From Mycolicibacterium mucogenicum DSM 44124 (GTDB lineage: Bacteria > Actinomycetota > Actinomycetes > Mycobacteriales > Mycobacteriaceae), in assembly GCF_005670685.2 (NCBI RefSeq), contig NZ_CP062008.1, positions 6,035,274 through 6,099,273 of the forward strand: DNA of 64,000 nucleotides, given 5' to 3'. Below are positions 16,531-26,057 of the stretch, one piece after another (position 1 is the stretch's first letter; each line of letters opens with the position of its first letter). The notes under the pieces were generated by a model, which saw only the letters and a program-made list of their open reading frames with translations, was not told the DNA's origin and searched no databases. The position numbers were made by a program, and so were the translations under genes.

Positions 16531-17385
16531 GTGGCCACCGCAGCGACCCGGGCGAAAGACAGCGACCGCAACGACACCTGCCAGATTCTGGACACGGCAC
16601 TGGCCGACGGCCAGCTGTCCGCCGAGGAGCACCGGCAGCGCGTCGCGGCGGCCACCAAGGCCGTCACCCTCGGAGAACTGCGCTCGCTGGTGACCGATCT
16701 GCAGACCGCGAACGCGTCGGTCAAGCTGCCCAACTTGAAGACCGGCGCCGGTCGGCCCGTCCGCACGACGGGTTGGGGCATCCTGGCCGCCGGCGCCGCG
16801 GTGATGCTCGTCGTCGGCGTCGCGATCGGTTGGGGTATCTACGCCGCGCCCGGCCAGTCCCCGCTGACCGCCGCGGAGGACCCGGGTGCCAAGCCCGACG
16901 GCGTCGCTCCCCTGGTGCTGACCCCGCCGCGCCAGCTGCAGTCGCTCGGCGGGCTGACCGGGTTGTTCACCCAGATGAAGAAGAAGTTCGGCGACACCAC
17001 CGGCTACGAGCTGACCGTCTATGAGGACTACGCGATCCTCGAGCGCCCCGACCCGGGTGAGCCCCGCCGGGTGCTGCGGTACGACTACCGCGGCGGCTGG
17101 GACGACCCCGACACCACGACCGTCAGCAGTGACGAGCGTGTCGTCGACCTGGGCAAGTTCGACGTCGAGAAGATCACCGGAATCCTGCACGGCGCCCCGG
17201 AGACCCTGGGCATCAAGCGCAACGAGATCAACACCGTCTACCTGATCTTCAAGGCCGGCAAGGACAGCACCGCCCCGCCGGACACCGTCGCGATCTCGAT
17301 CTACGTGTCCGGAAAGTTCAACAACAGCGGCTACATCGACCTGGATCCCGAAGGCAACACGAAGCGCATCAACTACCCCGGCTGA
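16531..17385 (+). CDS. DUF1707 single-span membrane protein, Rv0048c-like
   Basis: 284 residues. The N-terminal DUF1707 domain (about 5-60, DRNDTCQILDTALADGQLSAEEHRQRV) is followed by one membrane span (about 82-103, ILAAGAAVMLVVGVAIGWGI) and an extracytoplasmic domain of about 170 residues with GYELTVYEDYAIL and YIDLDPEGNTKRI. The pattern fits a cytoplasmic sensor-like module tethered to an external domain; its function is unknown. It starts with GTG and is divergent from the DUF5318-ponA1 operon. Confidence 0.8.
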   Translation: MATAATRAKDSDRNDTCQILDTALADGQLSAEEHRQRVAAATKAVTLGELRSLVTDLQTANASVKLPNLKTGAGRPVRTTGWGILAAGAAVMLVVGVAIGWGIYAAPGQSPLTAAEDPGAKPDGVAPLVLTPPRQLQSLGGLTGLFTQMKKKFGDTTGYELTVYEDYAILERPDPGEPRRVLRYDYRGGWDDPDTTTVSSDERVVDLGKFDVEKITGILHGAPETLGIKRNEINTVYLIFKAGKDSTAPPDTVAISIYVSGKFNNSGYIDLDPEGNTKRINYPG

Positions 17386-17550
17386 TTCGCCCCGTGTTCG
17401 GCCGGTGTTGACGGCCGCATCGAATGTCGTTCATCTCCATATGCGGCTCGATTGGCCGCGTATATATCGGCGCGATACTATTGCGCGAGGTGTTGAAGCG
17501 TCCTAGCGCTCAATATGCGATGTCGTCAATTAATGTCGGGAGGTGACACT

Positions 17551-18123
17551 GTGCTGGAGCTGGCCATCCTGGGGCTTCTGCTGGAGTCCCCTATGCACGG
17601 CTATGAGCTGCGCAAACGGCTGACCGGTCTGCTCGGCGCGTTCCGGGCGTTCTCGTACGGCTCGTTGTACCCGGCGTTGCGTCGCATGCAGGCCGACGGC
17701 CTGATCGTCGAAGACGCGGCACCGCTCGGTTCGACGAAGGTGCGTCGCGCGCGTCGCGTCTACCAACTCACCGACGCCGGCAAGCAACGGTTCACCGAAC
17801 TCGTCGCGGACACCGGCCCCCAGAACTACACCGATGACGGATTCGGTGTGCACTTGGCGTTCTTCAACCGGACTCCCGCCGAAGCCAGGATGCGAATCCT
17901 GGAAGGGCGGCGCCGTCAGGTCGAGGAACGTCGCGAAGGTCTGCGCGAGGCGATCGCACGGGCCAGCAGTTCACTCGACCGCTACACCCGGCAGCTGCAT
18001 CAGCTCGGGCTCGAGTCCAGTGAACGCGAAGTGAAATGGCTCAACGAGCTGATTGCTGCCGAGCGCGTGGCAACTGCCGGACCGACGGCGCCGCCGTCAC
18101 AAGGCCACGCCGACCAAACCTGA
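17551..18123 (+). CDS. PadR family transcriptional regulator
   Basis: 190 residues. The N-terminal winged helix (1-80) has the PadR signature [21 protein letters not shown] and [15 protein letters not shown]. The C-terminal part (about 110-175) is a helical dimerisation domain with a coiled-coil look ([16 protein letters not shown]). The GTG at 17551 follows GGGAGGTGA. It lies 53 bases upstream of ino1 in the same direction and is likely to regulate itself and ino1; this is inferred from arrangement, which is conserved as Rv0047c-ino1 in M. tuberculosis. Confidence 0.88.
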   Translation: MLELAILGLLLESPMHGYELRKRLTGLLGAFRAFSYGSLYPALRRMQADGLIVEDAAPLGSTKVRRARRVYQLTDAGKQRFTELVADTGPQNYTDDGFGVHLAFFNRTPAEARMRILEGRRRQVEERREGLREAIARASSSLDRYTRQLHQLGLESSEREVKWLNELIAAERVATAGPTAPPSQGHADQT

Positions 18124-18176
18124 GCGCACCCGCCCACGGCGAACGCACTGAAAGAGTAGGAAAAGGAGACCGTCAC

Positions 18177-19265
18177 ATGTCTGAGTCGAATGAGGTTCGG
18201 GTCGCAATCGTCGGCGTAGGCAACTGCGCGGCGTCGCTCGTCCAGGGCGTGCAGTACTACCAGGACGCCGATGCGAACTCAACGGTGCCGGGTCTGATGC
18301 ACGTGAAGTTCGGCCCGTACCACGTCCGCGACGTGAAGTTCGTGGCCGCGTTCGACGTGGACGCCAAGAAGGTCGGCTTCGACCTCTCCGAGGCCATCTT
18401 CGCCTCCGAGAACAACACCATCAAGATCGCCGACGTGCCGCCGAGCGACGTCATCGTGCAGCGCGGCCCGACCCTCGACGGCATCGGCAAGTACTACGCC
18501 GACACCATCGAGGTCTCCGACACCGACCCGGTCGACGTGGTCAAGGCCCTCAAGGACGCGAACGTCGACGTCCTGGTCTCCTACCTGCCCGTCGGTTCCG
18601 AAGAGGCCGACAAGTTCTACGCCCAGTGCGCCATCGACGCCAAGGTCGCGTTCGTCAACGCCCTGCCCGTGTTCATCGCTTCGGACCCGGTGTGGGCCAA
18701 GAAGTTCGAGGACGCCGGCGTGCCGATCGTCGGCGACGACATCAAGAGCCAGGTCGGTGCAACCATCACCCACCGCGTGATGGCCAAGCTGTTCGAGGAC
18801 CGCGGCGTCACCCTGGACCGCACCTACCAGCTGAACGTCGGCGGCAACATGGACTTCAAGAACATGCTCGAGCGCGAGCGCCTGGAGTCCAAGAAGGTCT
18901 CGAAGACGCAGGCCGTCACCTCGAACCTGACCGGCTCGCTGGCCGACAAGGTCTACGACAAGAACGTGCACATCGGCCCGTCGGACTACGTCGCCTGGCT
19001 CGACGACCGCAAGTGGGCGTACGTGCGCCTCGAGGGCCGCGCCTTCGGTGACGTGCCGCTGAACCTCGAGTACAAGCTCGAGGTGTGGGACTCCCCCAAC
19101 TCGGCCGGCATCATCATCGACGCCGTGCGCGCCGCCAAGATCGCCAAGGACCGCGGCCTCGGCGGCCCGATCCTGCCGGCCTCGGCCTACCTGATGAAGA
19201 GCCCACCGGTGCAGGTCGCCGACGACCTCGCCCGCACGCAGCTGGAAGCCTTCATCGAGGGGTAA
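18177..19265 (+). CDS. ino1: Inositol-3-phosphate synthase
   Basis: 362 residues. The Rossmann domain starts [22 protein letters not shown] (NAD binding) and the catalytic part contains [11 protein letters not shown] and [13 protein letters not shown]. It converts glucose-6-phosphate to 1L-myo-inositol-1-phosphate, the first step to phosphatidylinositol, PIMs, lipoarabinomannan and mycothiol. The ATG at 18177 has AAGGAG upstream. It is followed by a strong rho-independent terminator, so the padR-ino1 unit ends here. Confidence 0.96.
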   Translation: MSESNEVRVAIVGVGNCAASLVQGVQYYQDADANSTVPGLMHVKFGPYHVRDVKFVAAFDVDAKKVGFDLSEAIFASENNTIKIADVPPSDVIVQRGPTLDGIGKYYADTIEVSDTDPVDVVKALKDANVDVLVSYLPVGSEEADKFYAQCAIDAKVAFVNALPVFIASDPVWAKKFEDAGVPIVGDDIKSQVGATITHRVMAKLFEDRGVTLDRTYQLNVGGNMDFKNMLERERLESKKVSKTQAVTSNLTGSLADKVYDKNVHIGPSDYVAWLDDRKWAYVRLEGRAFGDVPLNLEYKLEVWDSPNSAGIIIDAVRAAKIAKDRGLGGPILPASAYLMKSPPVQVADDLARTQLEAFIEG

Positions 19266-19278
19266 TTATCGACGTCAG

Positions 19279-19319
19279 AGTGGGCGGCCAGGTGAAACCT
19301 GGTCGCCCACTTTGTGTTT
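19279..19319 (+). terminator. Rho-independent terminator after ino1
   Basis: A long stem AGTGGGCG-GCC-AGGT-GAA-ACCT-GGT-CGCCCACT (19279-19311) followed by TTTGTGTTT. The stem is near perfect with a three-base loop. It ends the padR-ino1 transcript. Confidence 0.9.
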
Positions 19320-19345
19320 GAGGCCACGGGGCGACCGGGACCGAT

Positions 19346-19365
19346 GTTGTGAGACTGGCCACAAC
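19346..19365. promoter_or_regulatory. Dyad upstream of ahpC, candidate redox-regulator site
   Basis: A perfect dyad GTTGTG-N8-CACAAC lies about 87 bases before the ahpC start, followed by an AT-rich stretch TTTTAAAC. A LysR-type regulator such as OxyR, or a Fur-type repressor, could bind here. The assignment is inferred from position only. Confidence 0.35.
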
Positions 19366-19451
19366 CGCATTTTAAACTGGATTGAGTCCAAAAAAAGCGG
19401 CTAAGGTGGGTACTCGTAAGAGACATCCGACAGACCCGAAGAGAGGTTCTC

Positions 19452-20015
19452 GTGGCCCTGATCAACAAGCAGATCAAGCCGTTCTCCGCGACCGCATACA
19501 AGAACGGCACCTTCATCCCCGTGTCGGACGCCGACATCCAGGGCAAGTGGGCCATCTTCTTCTTCTACCCGGCCGACTTCACCTTCGTCTGCCCGACCGA
19601 GCTCGGCGACCTCGCCGACCACTACGAGGAGCTGCAGCGCCTCGGCGTCGAGGTGTTCTCGGTCTCCACCGACACCCACTTCACCCACAAGGCGTGGCAC
19701 GACTCGTCCGACACCATCGGCAAGATCCAGTACGCCATGATCGGTGACCCGACCCTGCAGATCAGCACCAACTTCGAGGTGCTCCGTGAAGACCAGGGCC
19801 TGGCCGACCGCGGCACCTTCCTGGTCGACCCCGACGGCGTCGTCCAGTTCACCGAGGTCACCGCCGAGGGCATCGGCCGCAACGCCGCCGAGCTGGTCCG
19901 CAAGGTCAAGGCTGCCCAGTACGTGCGCAACCACCCGGGCGAGGTCTGCCCGGCCAAGTGGGAAGAGGGCGAAGAGACCCTGGCCCCGTCGCTGGAACTC
20001 GTCGGCAAGATCTAA
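19452..20015 (+). CDS. ahpC: Alkyl hydroperoxide reductase subunit C (peroxiredoxin)
   Basis: A 187-residue 2-Cys peroxiredoxin of the enterobacterial AhpC type. The peroxidatic cysteine is C47 in FTFVCPTEL, the resolving cysteine C166 in GEVCPAKW. It reduces organic hydroperoxides and H2O2 and is re-reduced by AhpF encoded next. It starts with GTG at 19452. It differs from the AhpC/AhpD system of M. tuberculosis, which uses AhpD and a different AhpC subtype; here the true AhpF partner is present. Confidence 0.95.
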   Translation: MALINKQIKPFSATAYKNGTFIPVSDADIQGKWAIFFFYPADFTFVCPTELGDLADHYEELQRLGVEVFSVSTDTHFTHKAWHDSSDTIGKIQYAMIGDPTLQISTNFEVLREDQGLADRGTFLVDPDGVVQFTEVTAEGIGRNAAELVRKVKAAQYVRNHPGEVCPAKWEEGEETLAPSLELVGKI

Positions 20016-20030
20016 TTCCGCTCTGCTGAT

Positions 20031-20066
20031 GGCGGTACGGGCCCGGTTCGCCCGGCCCGTACCGCC
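20031..20066 (+). terminator. Strong GC hairpin between ahpC and ahpF
   Basis: Perfect 13-base arms GGCGGTACGGGCC / GGCCCGTACCGCC (20031-20043, 20054-20066) around a 10-base loop, 15 bases after the ahpC stop. There is no U-run, so it may act as a partial terminator or a 3' stabilising structure that keeps ahpC mRNA in excess over ahpF. Confidence 0.65.
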
Positions 20067-20144
20067 CCCCAGAACTGCTTCACCCCAACATCTTTCGGGC
20101 CGCGAACGGCCCAGCCATTCCTATCCTCGATGGAGTTGATCCGC

Positions 20145-21716
20145 ATGCTCGACACCTCACTCGCCGGCCAATTGAAGTCCCTGCTGGAGCGGCTGACCGT
20201 GCCGATCGAGCTGGTGTCCTCCCTCGACGACGGTCCAAAGTCCGCCGAGCTCGCCGAACTGCTCACCGAGATCGCGGCGATGTCGGACAAGATCACCTAC
20301 GCGCGCACCGACGACGACGCCCGTCGGCCGTCGTTCGCCATCCGCCGCACCGGCACCGACGTCGAGGTGCGGTTCGCCGGCATCCCGCTGGGCCACGAGT
20401 TCTCGTCGCTGGCCCTGGCCCTGCTGCAGGTCGGCGGATACCCGTCGAAGGAAGCCCCCGAACTGCTCGAGCAGGTCCGGAACCTCGACGCCGACCTGCA
20501 CTTCGAGACCTACTTCTCGCTGTCCTGCCAGAACTGCCCCGACGTGGTGCAGGCGCTGAACCTGATGGCGATCCTCAACCCCCGCATCAGCCACGTCGCC
20601 ATCGACGGCGCGCTGTTCAAGGACGAGGTCGAACAGCGCAAGGTGCTGGCTGTCCCCACCGTCTTCCTCAACGGTGAAGTGTTCGACTCGGGCCGCATGA
20701 CCCTCGAGCAGATCATCGGCAAGGTCGACGTCGGCGCCGCACAGCGCACCGCCGAGGCGATCGCCGAGAAGGAGCCCTTCGACGTGCTGGTCGTCGGCGG
20801 TGGCCCCGCGGGCGCCGCGGCCGCAATCTACGCCGCCCGCAAGGGAATTCGCACCGGCGTGGTCGCCGAGCGCTTCGGCGGCCAGGTGCTGGACACCATG
20901 TCGATCGAGAACTACATCTCCGTCCCGCACACCGAGGGGCCGAAGTACGCCGCCGCGCTGGAAGCTCACGTCAACGAGTACGACGTCGACGTCATGAAGA
21001 CGCAGCGCGGCGCGAAGCTGCTGCCCGCGCTCGACGAGGGCGGGCTCATCGAGATCTCGCTGGAGAGTGGCGCCTCGCTGACGGCCCGCACCGTCATCCT
21101 GTCGACCGGTGCCCGCTGGCGCGCGATGGACGTGCCGGGTGAGGCCGAATACCGCAACAAGGGCGTCACCTACTGCCCGCACTGCGACGGGCCGCTGTTC
21201 AAGGGCAAGCGCGTCGCCGTCGTCGGCGGCGGCAACTCCGGCGTGGAGGCCGCGATCGACCTCGCCGGCGTCGTCTCGCACGTGACGCTCATCGAGTTCG
21301 ACTCGGTGCTGCGCGCCGACGAGGTGCTGCAGCGCAAGCTGCGCAGCCTGCCGAACGTCGACATCCTGCTGAGCACGCTGACCACCGAGGTCCTCGGCGA
21401 CGGCGACCAGGTGACCGGCCTGACTTACCAGGACCGCACCACCGGCGAGTCGCACCAGCTCGACCTGCAGGGCGTCTTCGTCCAGATCGGCCTGCTGCCC
21501 AACACCGAGTGGCTCGAGGGCAGCGTCGAGCTGTCCAAGCGCGGCGAGATCGTCATCGACGAGCGCGGCCAGACGTCGGTCCCCGGTGTGTTCGCCGCCG
21601 GTGACTGCACGACGGTGCCGTTCAAGCAGATCGTCATCGCCGCCGGCGCCGGTGCCACCGCAGCCCTGTCGGCGTTCGATCACCTGATCCGGACCACCGC
21701 CCCGGTCGGTAGCTGA
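20145..21716 (+). CDS. ahpF: Alkyl hydroperoxide reductase subunit F (NADH-dependent disulfide reductase)
   Basis: 523 residues. The N-terminal tandem thioredoxin-fold domain (1-200) carries the redox pair C128-x-x-C131 (SCQNCPD). The flavoprotein part has the FAD site [19 protein letters not shown], the CPHC active disulfide, the NAD site [17 protein letters not shown] and [16 protein letters not shown]. It passes electrons from NADH to AhpC. The ATG at 20145 with GGAG upstream was preferred to an ATG at 20130. Same direction as ahpC with a strong hairpin between. Confidence 0.95.
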   Translation: MLDTSLAGQLKSLLERLTVPIELVSSLDDGPKSAELAELLTEIAAMSDKITYARTDDDARRPSFAIRRTGTDVEVRFAGIPLGHEFSSLALALLQVGGYPSKEAPELLEQVRNLDADLHFETYFSLSCQNCPDVVQALNLMAILNPRISHVAIDGALFKDEVEQRKVLAVPTVFLNGEVFDSGRMTLEQIIGKVDVGAAQRTAEAIAEKEPFDVLVVGGGPAGAAAAIYAARKGIRTGVVAERFGGQVLDTMSIENYISVPHTEGPKYAAALEAHVNEYDVDVMKTQRGAKLLPALDEGGLIEISLESGASLTARTVILSTGARWRAMDVPGEAEYRNKGVTYCPHCDGPLFKGKRVAVVGGGNSGVEAAIDLAGVVSHVTLIEFDSVLRADEVLQRKLRSLPNVDILLSTLTTEVLGDGDQVTGLTYQDRTTGESHQLDLQGVFVQIGLLPNTEWLEGSVELSKRGEIVIDERGQTSVPGVFAAGDCTTVPFKQIVIAAGAGATAALSAFDHLIRTTAPVGS

Positions 21717-21737
21717 GCGCTCCACGGCTCGGGCGTA

Positions 21738-22652
21738 GTGTCCGAAGACGTGGCCCAGGAGATTTCTGACGACGACCTGCTGACGCTCGACGAGTTCGCG
21801 CTGCTGCCCGAGAACGCCGAGCAGATCGGGGCCGACGGTCCGCTGCCGACGGTGTCGCGGCTCGACGACGGCCCGATCAGCATGCTGAAGTGGGGCGTCG
21901 CGGCACCTGAGGTGGTGTTCCTGCACGGCGGTGGGCAGAACGCCCACACCTGGGACACCGTGATCCTGGGTCTCGGGGTCCCGGCGCTGGCCATCGACCT
22001 GCCCGGGCACGGGCGCTCGGCGTGGCGCGAGGACGGCGACTACGGCCCCAAGCTCAACGCGGAAACGCTGCGGCCGGTGCTGCGGGCGCACGCCCCCGAC
22101 GCCCGGCTGGTGGTCGGCATGTCCCTCGGCGGGCTGACGGCGCTGCGGATCGCGGCGACCGAGCCGGCCCTGGTGCCCGAGCTGGTACTGGTCGACGTCA
22201 CGCCGTCGGCCCCCGAGCGCCACGAGCAGATGACGCAGGCGCAGCTGGGCGCCGTCGCGCTGGTGAAGGGTGACCGGAACTTCCCCAGTTTCCAGGCGAT
22301 GCTCGACGTCACCGTCGCGGCGTCACCACACCGCAGCCGGAACTCGTTGCGGCGCGGTGTGTTTCACAACGCCAAGCAACTCGACGACGGCACCTGGACC
22401 TGGCGCTACGACGCGTTGCGCGTCGGCGATGGTTTCAGCGGGCTGTGGGACGACGTCCCGTCGATCACCATGCCGACCACGCTGGTGCGCGGCGCCAAGT
22501 CGTACTTCGTCCACGACGACGATGCCGCCGCTTTCGCGGCCGGCGCGCCGGGTTTCCGGCAGACCCACGTGGTCGCCGATTCCGGGCATTCCGTGCAGGG
22601 CGATCAGCCGGCCGCGCTCGTCGAAATCCTGCGGGGCGTCCTCGGCGGCTAG
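21738..22652 (+). CDS. Alpha/beta hydrolase
   Basis: 304 residues. After a leader of about 50 residues comes the alpha/beta-hydrolase core: oxyanion-hole motif FLHGGGQN, LAIDLPGHGRS, nucleophile elbow GMSLGG (Ser), and the catalytic His in VADSGHSVQGDQP. The substrate is unknown. It starts with GTG 21 bases after ahpF and precedes an F420-type oxidoreductase by 9 bases, so it may be in one transcript with both. Confidence 0.85.
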   Translation: MSEDVAQEISDDDLLTLDEFALLPENAEQIGADGPLPTVSRLDDGPISMLKWGVAAPEVVFLHGGGQNAHTWDTVILGLGVPALAIDLPGHGRSAWREDGDYGPKLNAETLRPVLRAHAPDARLVVGMSLGGLTALRIAATEPALVPELVLVDVTPSAPERHEQMTQAQLGAVALVKGDRNFPSFQAMLDVTVAASPHRSRNSLRRGVFHNAKQLDDGTWTWRYDALRVGDGFSGLWDDVPSITMPTTLVRGAKSYFVHDDDAAAFAAGAPGFRQTHVVADSGHSVQGDQPAALVEILRGVLGG

Positions 22653-22661
22653 CGTGGGGTC

Positions 22662-23444
22662 ATGACCCTTCCCATTCGCATCGGGGTTCAACTGCAGCCC
22701 CAGCACTCCTCCAACTACGGCTTCATCCGCGACGCGGTCCGGCGCGCCGAGGACCTCGGCGTCGACGTCGCCTTCAACTGGGACCACTTCTTCCCGCTGT
22801 ACGGCGACCCCGACGGCGCACACTACGAATGCTGGACCATGCTGGGCGCCTGGGCCGAGCAGACGTCGCGCATCGAGATCGGCGCGCTGGTCACCTGTAA
22901 CTCGTACCGCAACCCGGAACTGCTGGCCGACATGGCGCGGACCGTCGACAACATCTCCGACGGGCGGCTGATCCTGGGCATCGGATCGGGCTGGAAAGAG
23001 AAGGACTACGACGAGTACGGCTACGAATTCGGTACGGCCGGAAGCAGACTCGACGACCTGGCAGCGGCCATGCCGCGCATCGTCTCGCGGCTGGGCAAGC
23101 TGAACCCGCAGCCGGTGCGCGAGATCCCGGTCCTGATCGGCGGGCAGGGCGAGCGCAAGACGCTGCGGCTCGTCGCGCAGTACGCGCAGATGTGGCACAG
23201 CTTCACCACGGCGGCGACCTACCCGGAGAAGGCCGCCGTGCTGGACCGGCACTGCGCCGACATCGGCCGCGACCCGAGCACCATCGTCCGCTCGGCCGGC
23301 GTCGACAACAGCGGCGAGGGCCTGATCGCCAACGCCGAAGCCCTTACCGCGCTCGGTGTTTCATTGCTGACGGTGGGCGTCAACGGGCCCGACTACGACC
23401 TGACCGACGCCGAGACGCTGGTCCGGTGGCGCGACACCCAGTAG
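22662..23444 (+). CDS. LLM-class F420-dependent oxidoreductase
   Basis: 260 residues with the luciferase-like monooxygenase TIM barrel: IRIGVQLQPQHS at the start, NWDHFFPLYGDP, the GALVTCNSYRNPELLADMA segment and DGRLILGIGSGWKEKDY, the usual F420-binding family pattern. Such enzymes use reduced F420 to reduce, or FMN to oxidise, small metabolites. The substrate is unknown. ATG at 22662, 9 bases after the hydrolase stop. Confidence 0.87.
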   Translation: MTLPIRIGVQLQPQHSSNYGFIRDAVRRAEDLGVDVAFNWDHFFPLYGDPDGAHYECWTMLGAWAEQTSRIEIGALVTCNSYRNPELLADMARTVDNISDGRLILGIGSGWKEKDYDEYGYEFGTAGSRLDDLAAAMPRIVSRLGKLNPQPVREIPVLIGGQGERKTLRLVAQYAQMWHSFTTAATYPEKAAVLDRHCADIGRDPSTIVRSAGVDNSGEGLIANAEALTALGVSLLTVGVNGPDYDLTDAETLVRWRDTQ

Positions 23445-23522
23445 TGGGGGCTGCCCGGCCGGATGAATTCCCGGCGAGCTGAAGCCGCTGCATTCGGCCG
23501 GGTACCGGCTAGGTTGACCTGC

Positions 23523-25283
23523 GTGACCTCTTTCCTGCGTGCGACGGTAGCGATACTGGTGGCACTCCTGGTCGGCTCGCTGAGCGTGGGCGTCCCGGCC
23601 CGCGCCACCACGGACCAGTGCGCGCCACCGGGCGTGCAGAGCGCCAGTGCCCTGCCCACCAACCTGGCCACCGCCGCCCAAGGCGACGGCACCGACAAAT
23701 ACACGACACCTGGCACCCAACCGCTTTCGACGGTGCGGCCCGACACCTTGGGGCTCGGCACGCCGGGAGTGCTGACCGTCGGCACACTGTCCGATGCCCC
23801 GCCGAGCATCTGTATCAACTCCAGCGGCCAGTTCACCGGATTCGACAACGAGCTGCTGCGGGCCATCGCCGAGAAGATCGGCCTGCGCGTCAACTTCGTC
23901 GGCACCGACTTCGCCGGCCTGCTGGCGCAGGTCGCGTCCCGCCGCTTCGACGTCGGATCGTCATCGATCACCACCACCGACGCCCGGCGCCGCACCGTCG
24001 GGTTCACCAATGGCTATGACTTCGGCTACTTTTCGCTCGTCGTGCCGACCGGATCGGCCATCAACGGGTTCGGCGCACTGAAAGCCGGGCAGCGTATCGG
24101 CGTCGTGCAGGGCACCGTGCAGGAGGCCTACGTCGTCGACACCCTGCACCTGGAACCGGTGAAGTTCCCGGACTACGCCACCGTGTACGCCAACATCAAG
24201 ACCCGGCAGCTCGACGCCTGGGTGGCGCCGTCGCAGCAGGCCTCCGGCACCGTGCAACCGGGCGACCCGGCGCGCATCGTCGAAAACACCTTCAGCTTGG
24301 ACAATTTCGTGGCCTACGCGGTCGCCAAGGAGAACAAGCCGCTGATCGACGCCCTCAACGCGGGGCTCGACGCGGTGATCGCCGACGGCACCTGGGCCCG
24401 GCTCTACGCCGACTGGGTGCCGCGGGCACTGCCGCCGGGCTGGAAGCCCGGATCGAAGGCCGCACCCGCGCCGCAGCTACCCGACTTCAACGCCATCGCC
24501 GCGTCTCACGCCTCAGCGGCCCCGTCGGCCGGTCCCGCGCCGAAATCCACGCTCTCGCAACTGAAAGACGCGTTCCTGGACTGGCGCCTGTACCGGCAGG
24601 CGATCCCCGATCTGTTCAAGACGGGCCTGCCGAACACCCTGATCCTGACCATCAGCGCGAGCGTCATCGGCCTCATCATCGGCATGGCGCTGGCCATCGC
24701 CGGCATCTCCCGGTCGCGCTGGCTGCGGTGGCCGGCCCGGGTGTACACCGACATCTTCCGCGGCCTGCCCGAAGTGGTGATCATCCTGGTGATCGGGCTG
24801 GGCATCGGGCCGGTCGTCGGCTCGCTGACGGGAAACAACCCGTACCCCTTGGGAATTGCCGCGCTGGGCCTGATGGCCGGCGCGTACATCGGTGAGATTC
24901 TGCGCTCCGGTATCCAGAGTGTGGACGCCGGCCAGCTCGAGGCCTCGCGCGCGCTGGGCTTCGGCTATCCGGCGTCGATGCGCCTGGTGGTGGTGCCGCA
25001 GGGGGTTCGCCGGGTGCTGCCGGCGCTGATGAACCAGTTCATCTCGCTGCTGAAGGCGTCGTCGCTGGTGTACTTCCTCGGGTTGATTGCCAGCCAGCGG
25101 GAGCTGTTCCAGGTGGGCCGCGACCTCAACGCGCAGACGGGTAACCTGTCTCCGCTGGTCGCTGCCGGCCTGTTCTATCTGGCCCTGACCGTCCCGCTGA
25201 CCCATCTGGTCAACTACATCGACCGGCGACTGAGCAAGGGCAAGCCCGTCGCAGCCGAGGTCGCGACTCAGGAGATCATATGA
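23523..25283 (+). CDS. Polar amino-acid ABC transporter, substrate-binding and permease domains fused
   Basis: 586 residues. A signal peptide (about 1-29, ATVAILVALLVGSLSVGVPARA) leads to a periplasmic-binding-protein family 3 domain (about 75-300: LTVGTLSDAPPSICI, GFDNELLRAIAEKIGL, RRRTVGFTNGYDFGYFSLVV). A linker is followed by a permease of the HisMQ/GlnP type (about 380-575) with the coupling-loop region EASRALGFGYPASMRLVVVPQGVRRVLPAL. It imports a polar amino acid, probably Gln/Glu-like. The GTG at 23523 is chosen so the signal peptide starts properly. It overlaps the ATPase gene by ATGA. Confidence 0.92.
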   Translation: MTSFLRATVAILVALLVGSLSVGVPARATTDQCAPPGVQSASALPTNLATAAQGDGTDKYTTPGTQPLSTVRPDTLGLGTPGVLTVGTLSDAPPSICINSSGQFTGFDNELLRAIAEKIGLRVNFVGTDFAGLLAQVASRRFDVGSSSITTTDARRRTVGFTNGYDFGYFSLVVPTGSAINGFGALKAGQRIGVVQGTVQEAYVVDTLHLEPVKFPDYATVYANIKTRQLDAWVAPSQQASGTVQPGDPARIVENTFSLDNFVAYAVAKENKPLIDALNAGLDAVIADGTWARLYADWVPRALPPGWKPGSKAAPAPQLPDFNAIAASHASAAPSAGPAPKSTLSQLKDAFLDWRLYRQAIPDLFKTGLPNTLILTISASVIGLIIGMALAIAGISRSRWLRWPARVYTDIFRGLPEVVIILVIGLGIGPVVGSLTGNNPYPLGIAALGLMAGAYIGEILRSGIQSVDAGQLEASRALGFGYPASMRLVVVPQGVRRVLPALMNQFISLLKASSLVYFLGLIASQRELFQVGRDLNAQTGNLSPLVAAGLFYLALTVPLTHLVNYIDRRLSKGKPVAAEVATQEII

Positions 25284-26017
25284 CCACCCCACAGGCAGTC
25301 TCCTTGGCCGCCAAGGATATTCACCTGTCGTTCGACGCCAACACGGTGTTGCGCGGCGTCGACCTCGACGTGCCGGCCGGCACCACGACGGCGGTCATCG
25401 GGCCGTCGGGCTCGGGCAAGTCGACGCTCCTGCGCACCCTGAACCGGTTGTACGAACCGGACCGCGGCGACATCCTGCTCGACGGGCGGTCGGTGCTGAA
25501 GGACAACCCCGATCAGCTGCGCCAGCGGATCGGCATGGTCTTCCAGCATTTCAACCTTTTCCCGCACCGGACGGTGCTGGAGAACGTCACGCTGGGGCCC
25601 CGCAAACTGAAGGGCCTGGACGCCGCGGCGGCCCGCGAACTCGGGCTGCAACTGCTCGAGCGGGTCGGGCTCAAACACAAGGCCGACGTGCGCCCAGCAA
25701 CCCTGTCCGGTGGGCAACAGCAACGTGTCGCGATCGCCCGCGCGCTGGCCATGAGCCCCCAGGTGATGTTCTTCGACGAGGCCACGTCGGCGCTGGATCC
25801 CGAATTGGTCAAGGGCATCCTGGCGCTCATCAGCGAACTCGGGGCGGACGGCATGACCATGGTGGTGGTCACTCACGAGATGGGTTTCGCCCGGTCAGCG
25901 GCAGATTCGGTGGTGTTCATGGATGGCGGCCGGGTGATCGAGACCGGAACCCCCGAGCAGATCTTCGAATCCGCGGAAACTCAACGTTTACGTCAATTTC
26001 TGGCGCAGGTTGTCTAA
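25280..26017 (+). CDS. Amino-acid ABC transporter ATP-binding protein
   Basis: 245 residues with Walker A GPSGSGKST, Q-loop MVFQHFNLFPH, signature LSGGQQQRVAIARAL, Walker B VMFFDEATSALDPE and the H-loop VVVTHEMGF, all intact. It belongs to the GlnQ/HisP group that powers polar amino-acid importers. Its start ATG overlaps the stop of the fused binding-protein/permease gene (ATGA), so the two form the complete transporter. Confidence 0.94.
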   Translation: MTTPQAVSLAAKDIHLSFDANTVLRGVDLDVPAGTTTAVIGPSGSGKSTLLRTLNRLYEPDRGDILLDGRSVLKDNPDQLRQRIGMVFQHFNLFPHRTVLENVTLGPRKLKGLDAAAARELGLQLLERVGLKHKADVRPATLSGGQQQRVAIARALAMSPQVMFFDEATSALDPELVKGILALISELGADGMTMVVVTHEMGFARSAADSVVFMDGGRVIETGTPEQIFESAETQRLRQFLAQVV

Positions 26018-26043
26018 TACCGACCAGTATCCGGCATACACGT

Positions 26044-26049
26044 TAGACT
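26044..26049 (+). promoter_or_regulatory. Possible -10 element for a leaderless marR transcript
   Basis: TAGACT ends 9 bases before the marR ATG, the spacing of leaderless mycobacterial mRNAs in which transcription starts at the A of ATG. No ribosome-binding site is visible upstream of that ATG. This is inference from spacing. Confidence 0.4.
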
Positions 26050-26057
26050 ATCGAACT

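Noticed and set aside
20157..22223. Minus-strand open frame of 688 codons opposite ahpF and the hydrolase
   Set aside because: Antisense shadow; the plus strand carries complete catalytic motifs in both genes.
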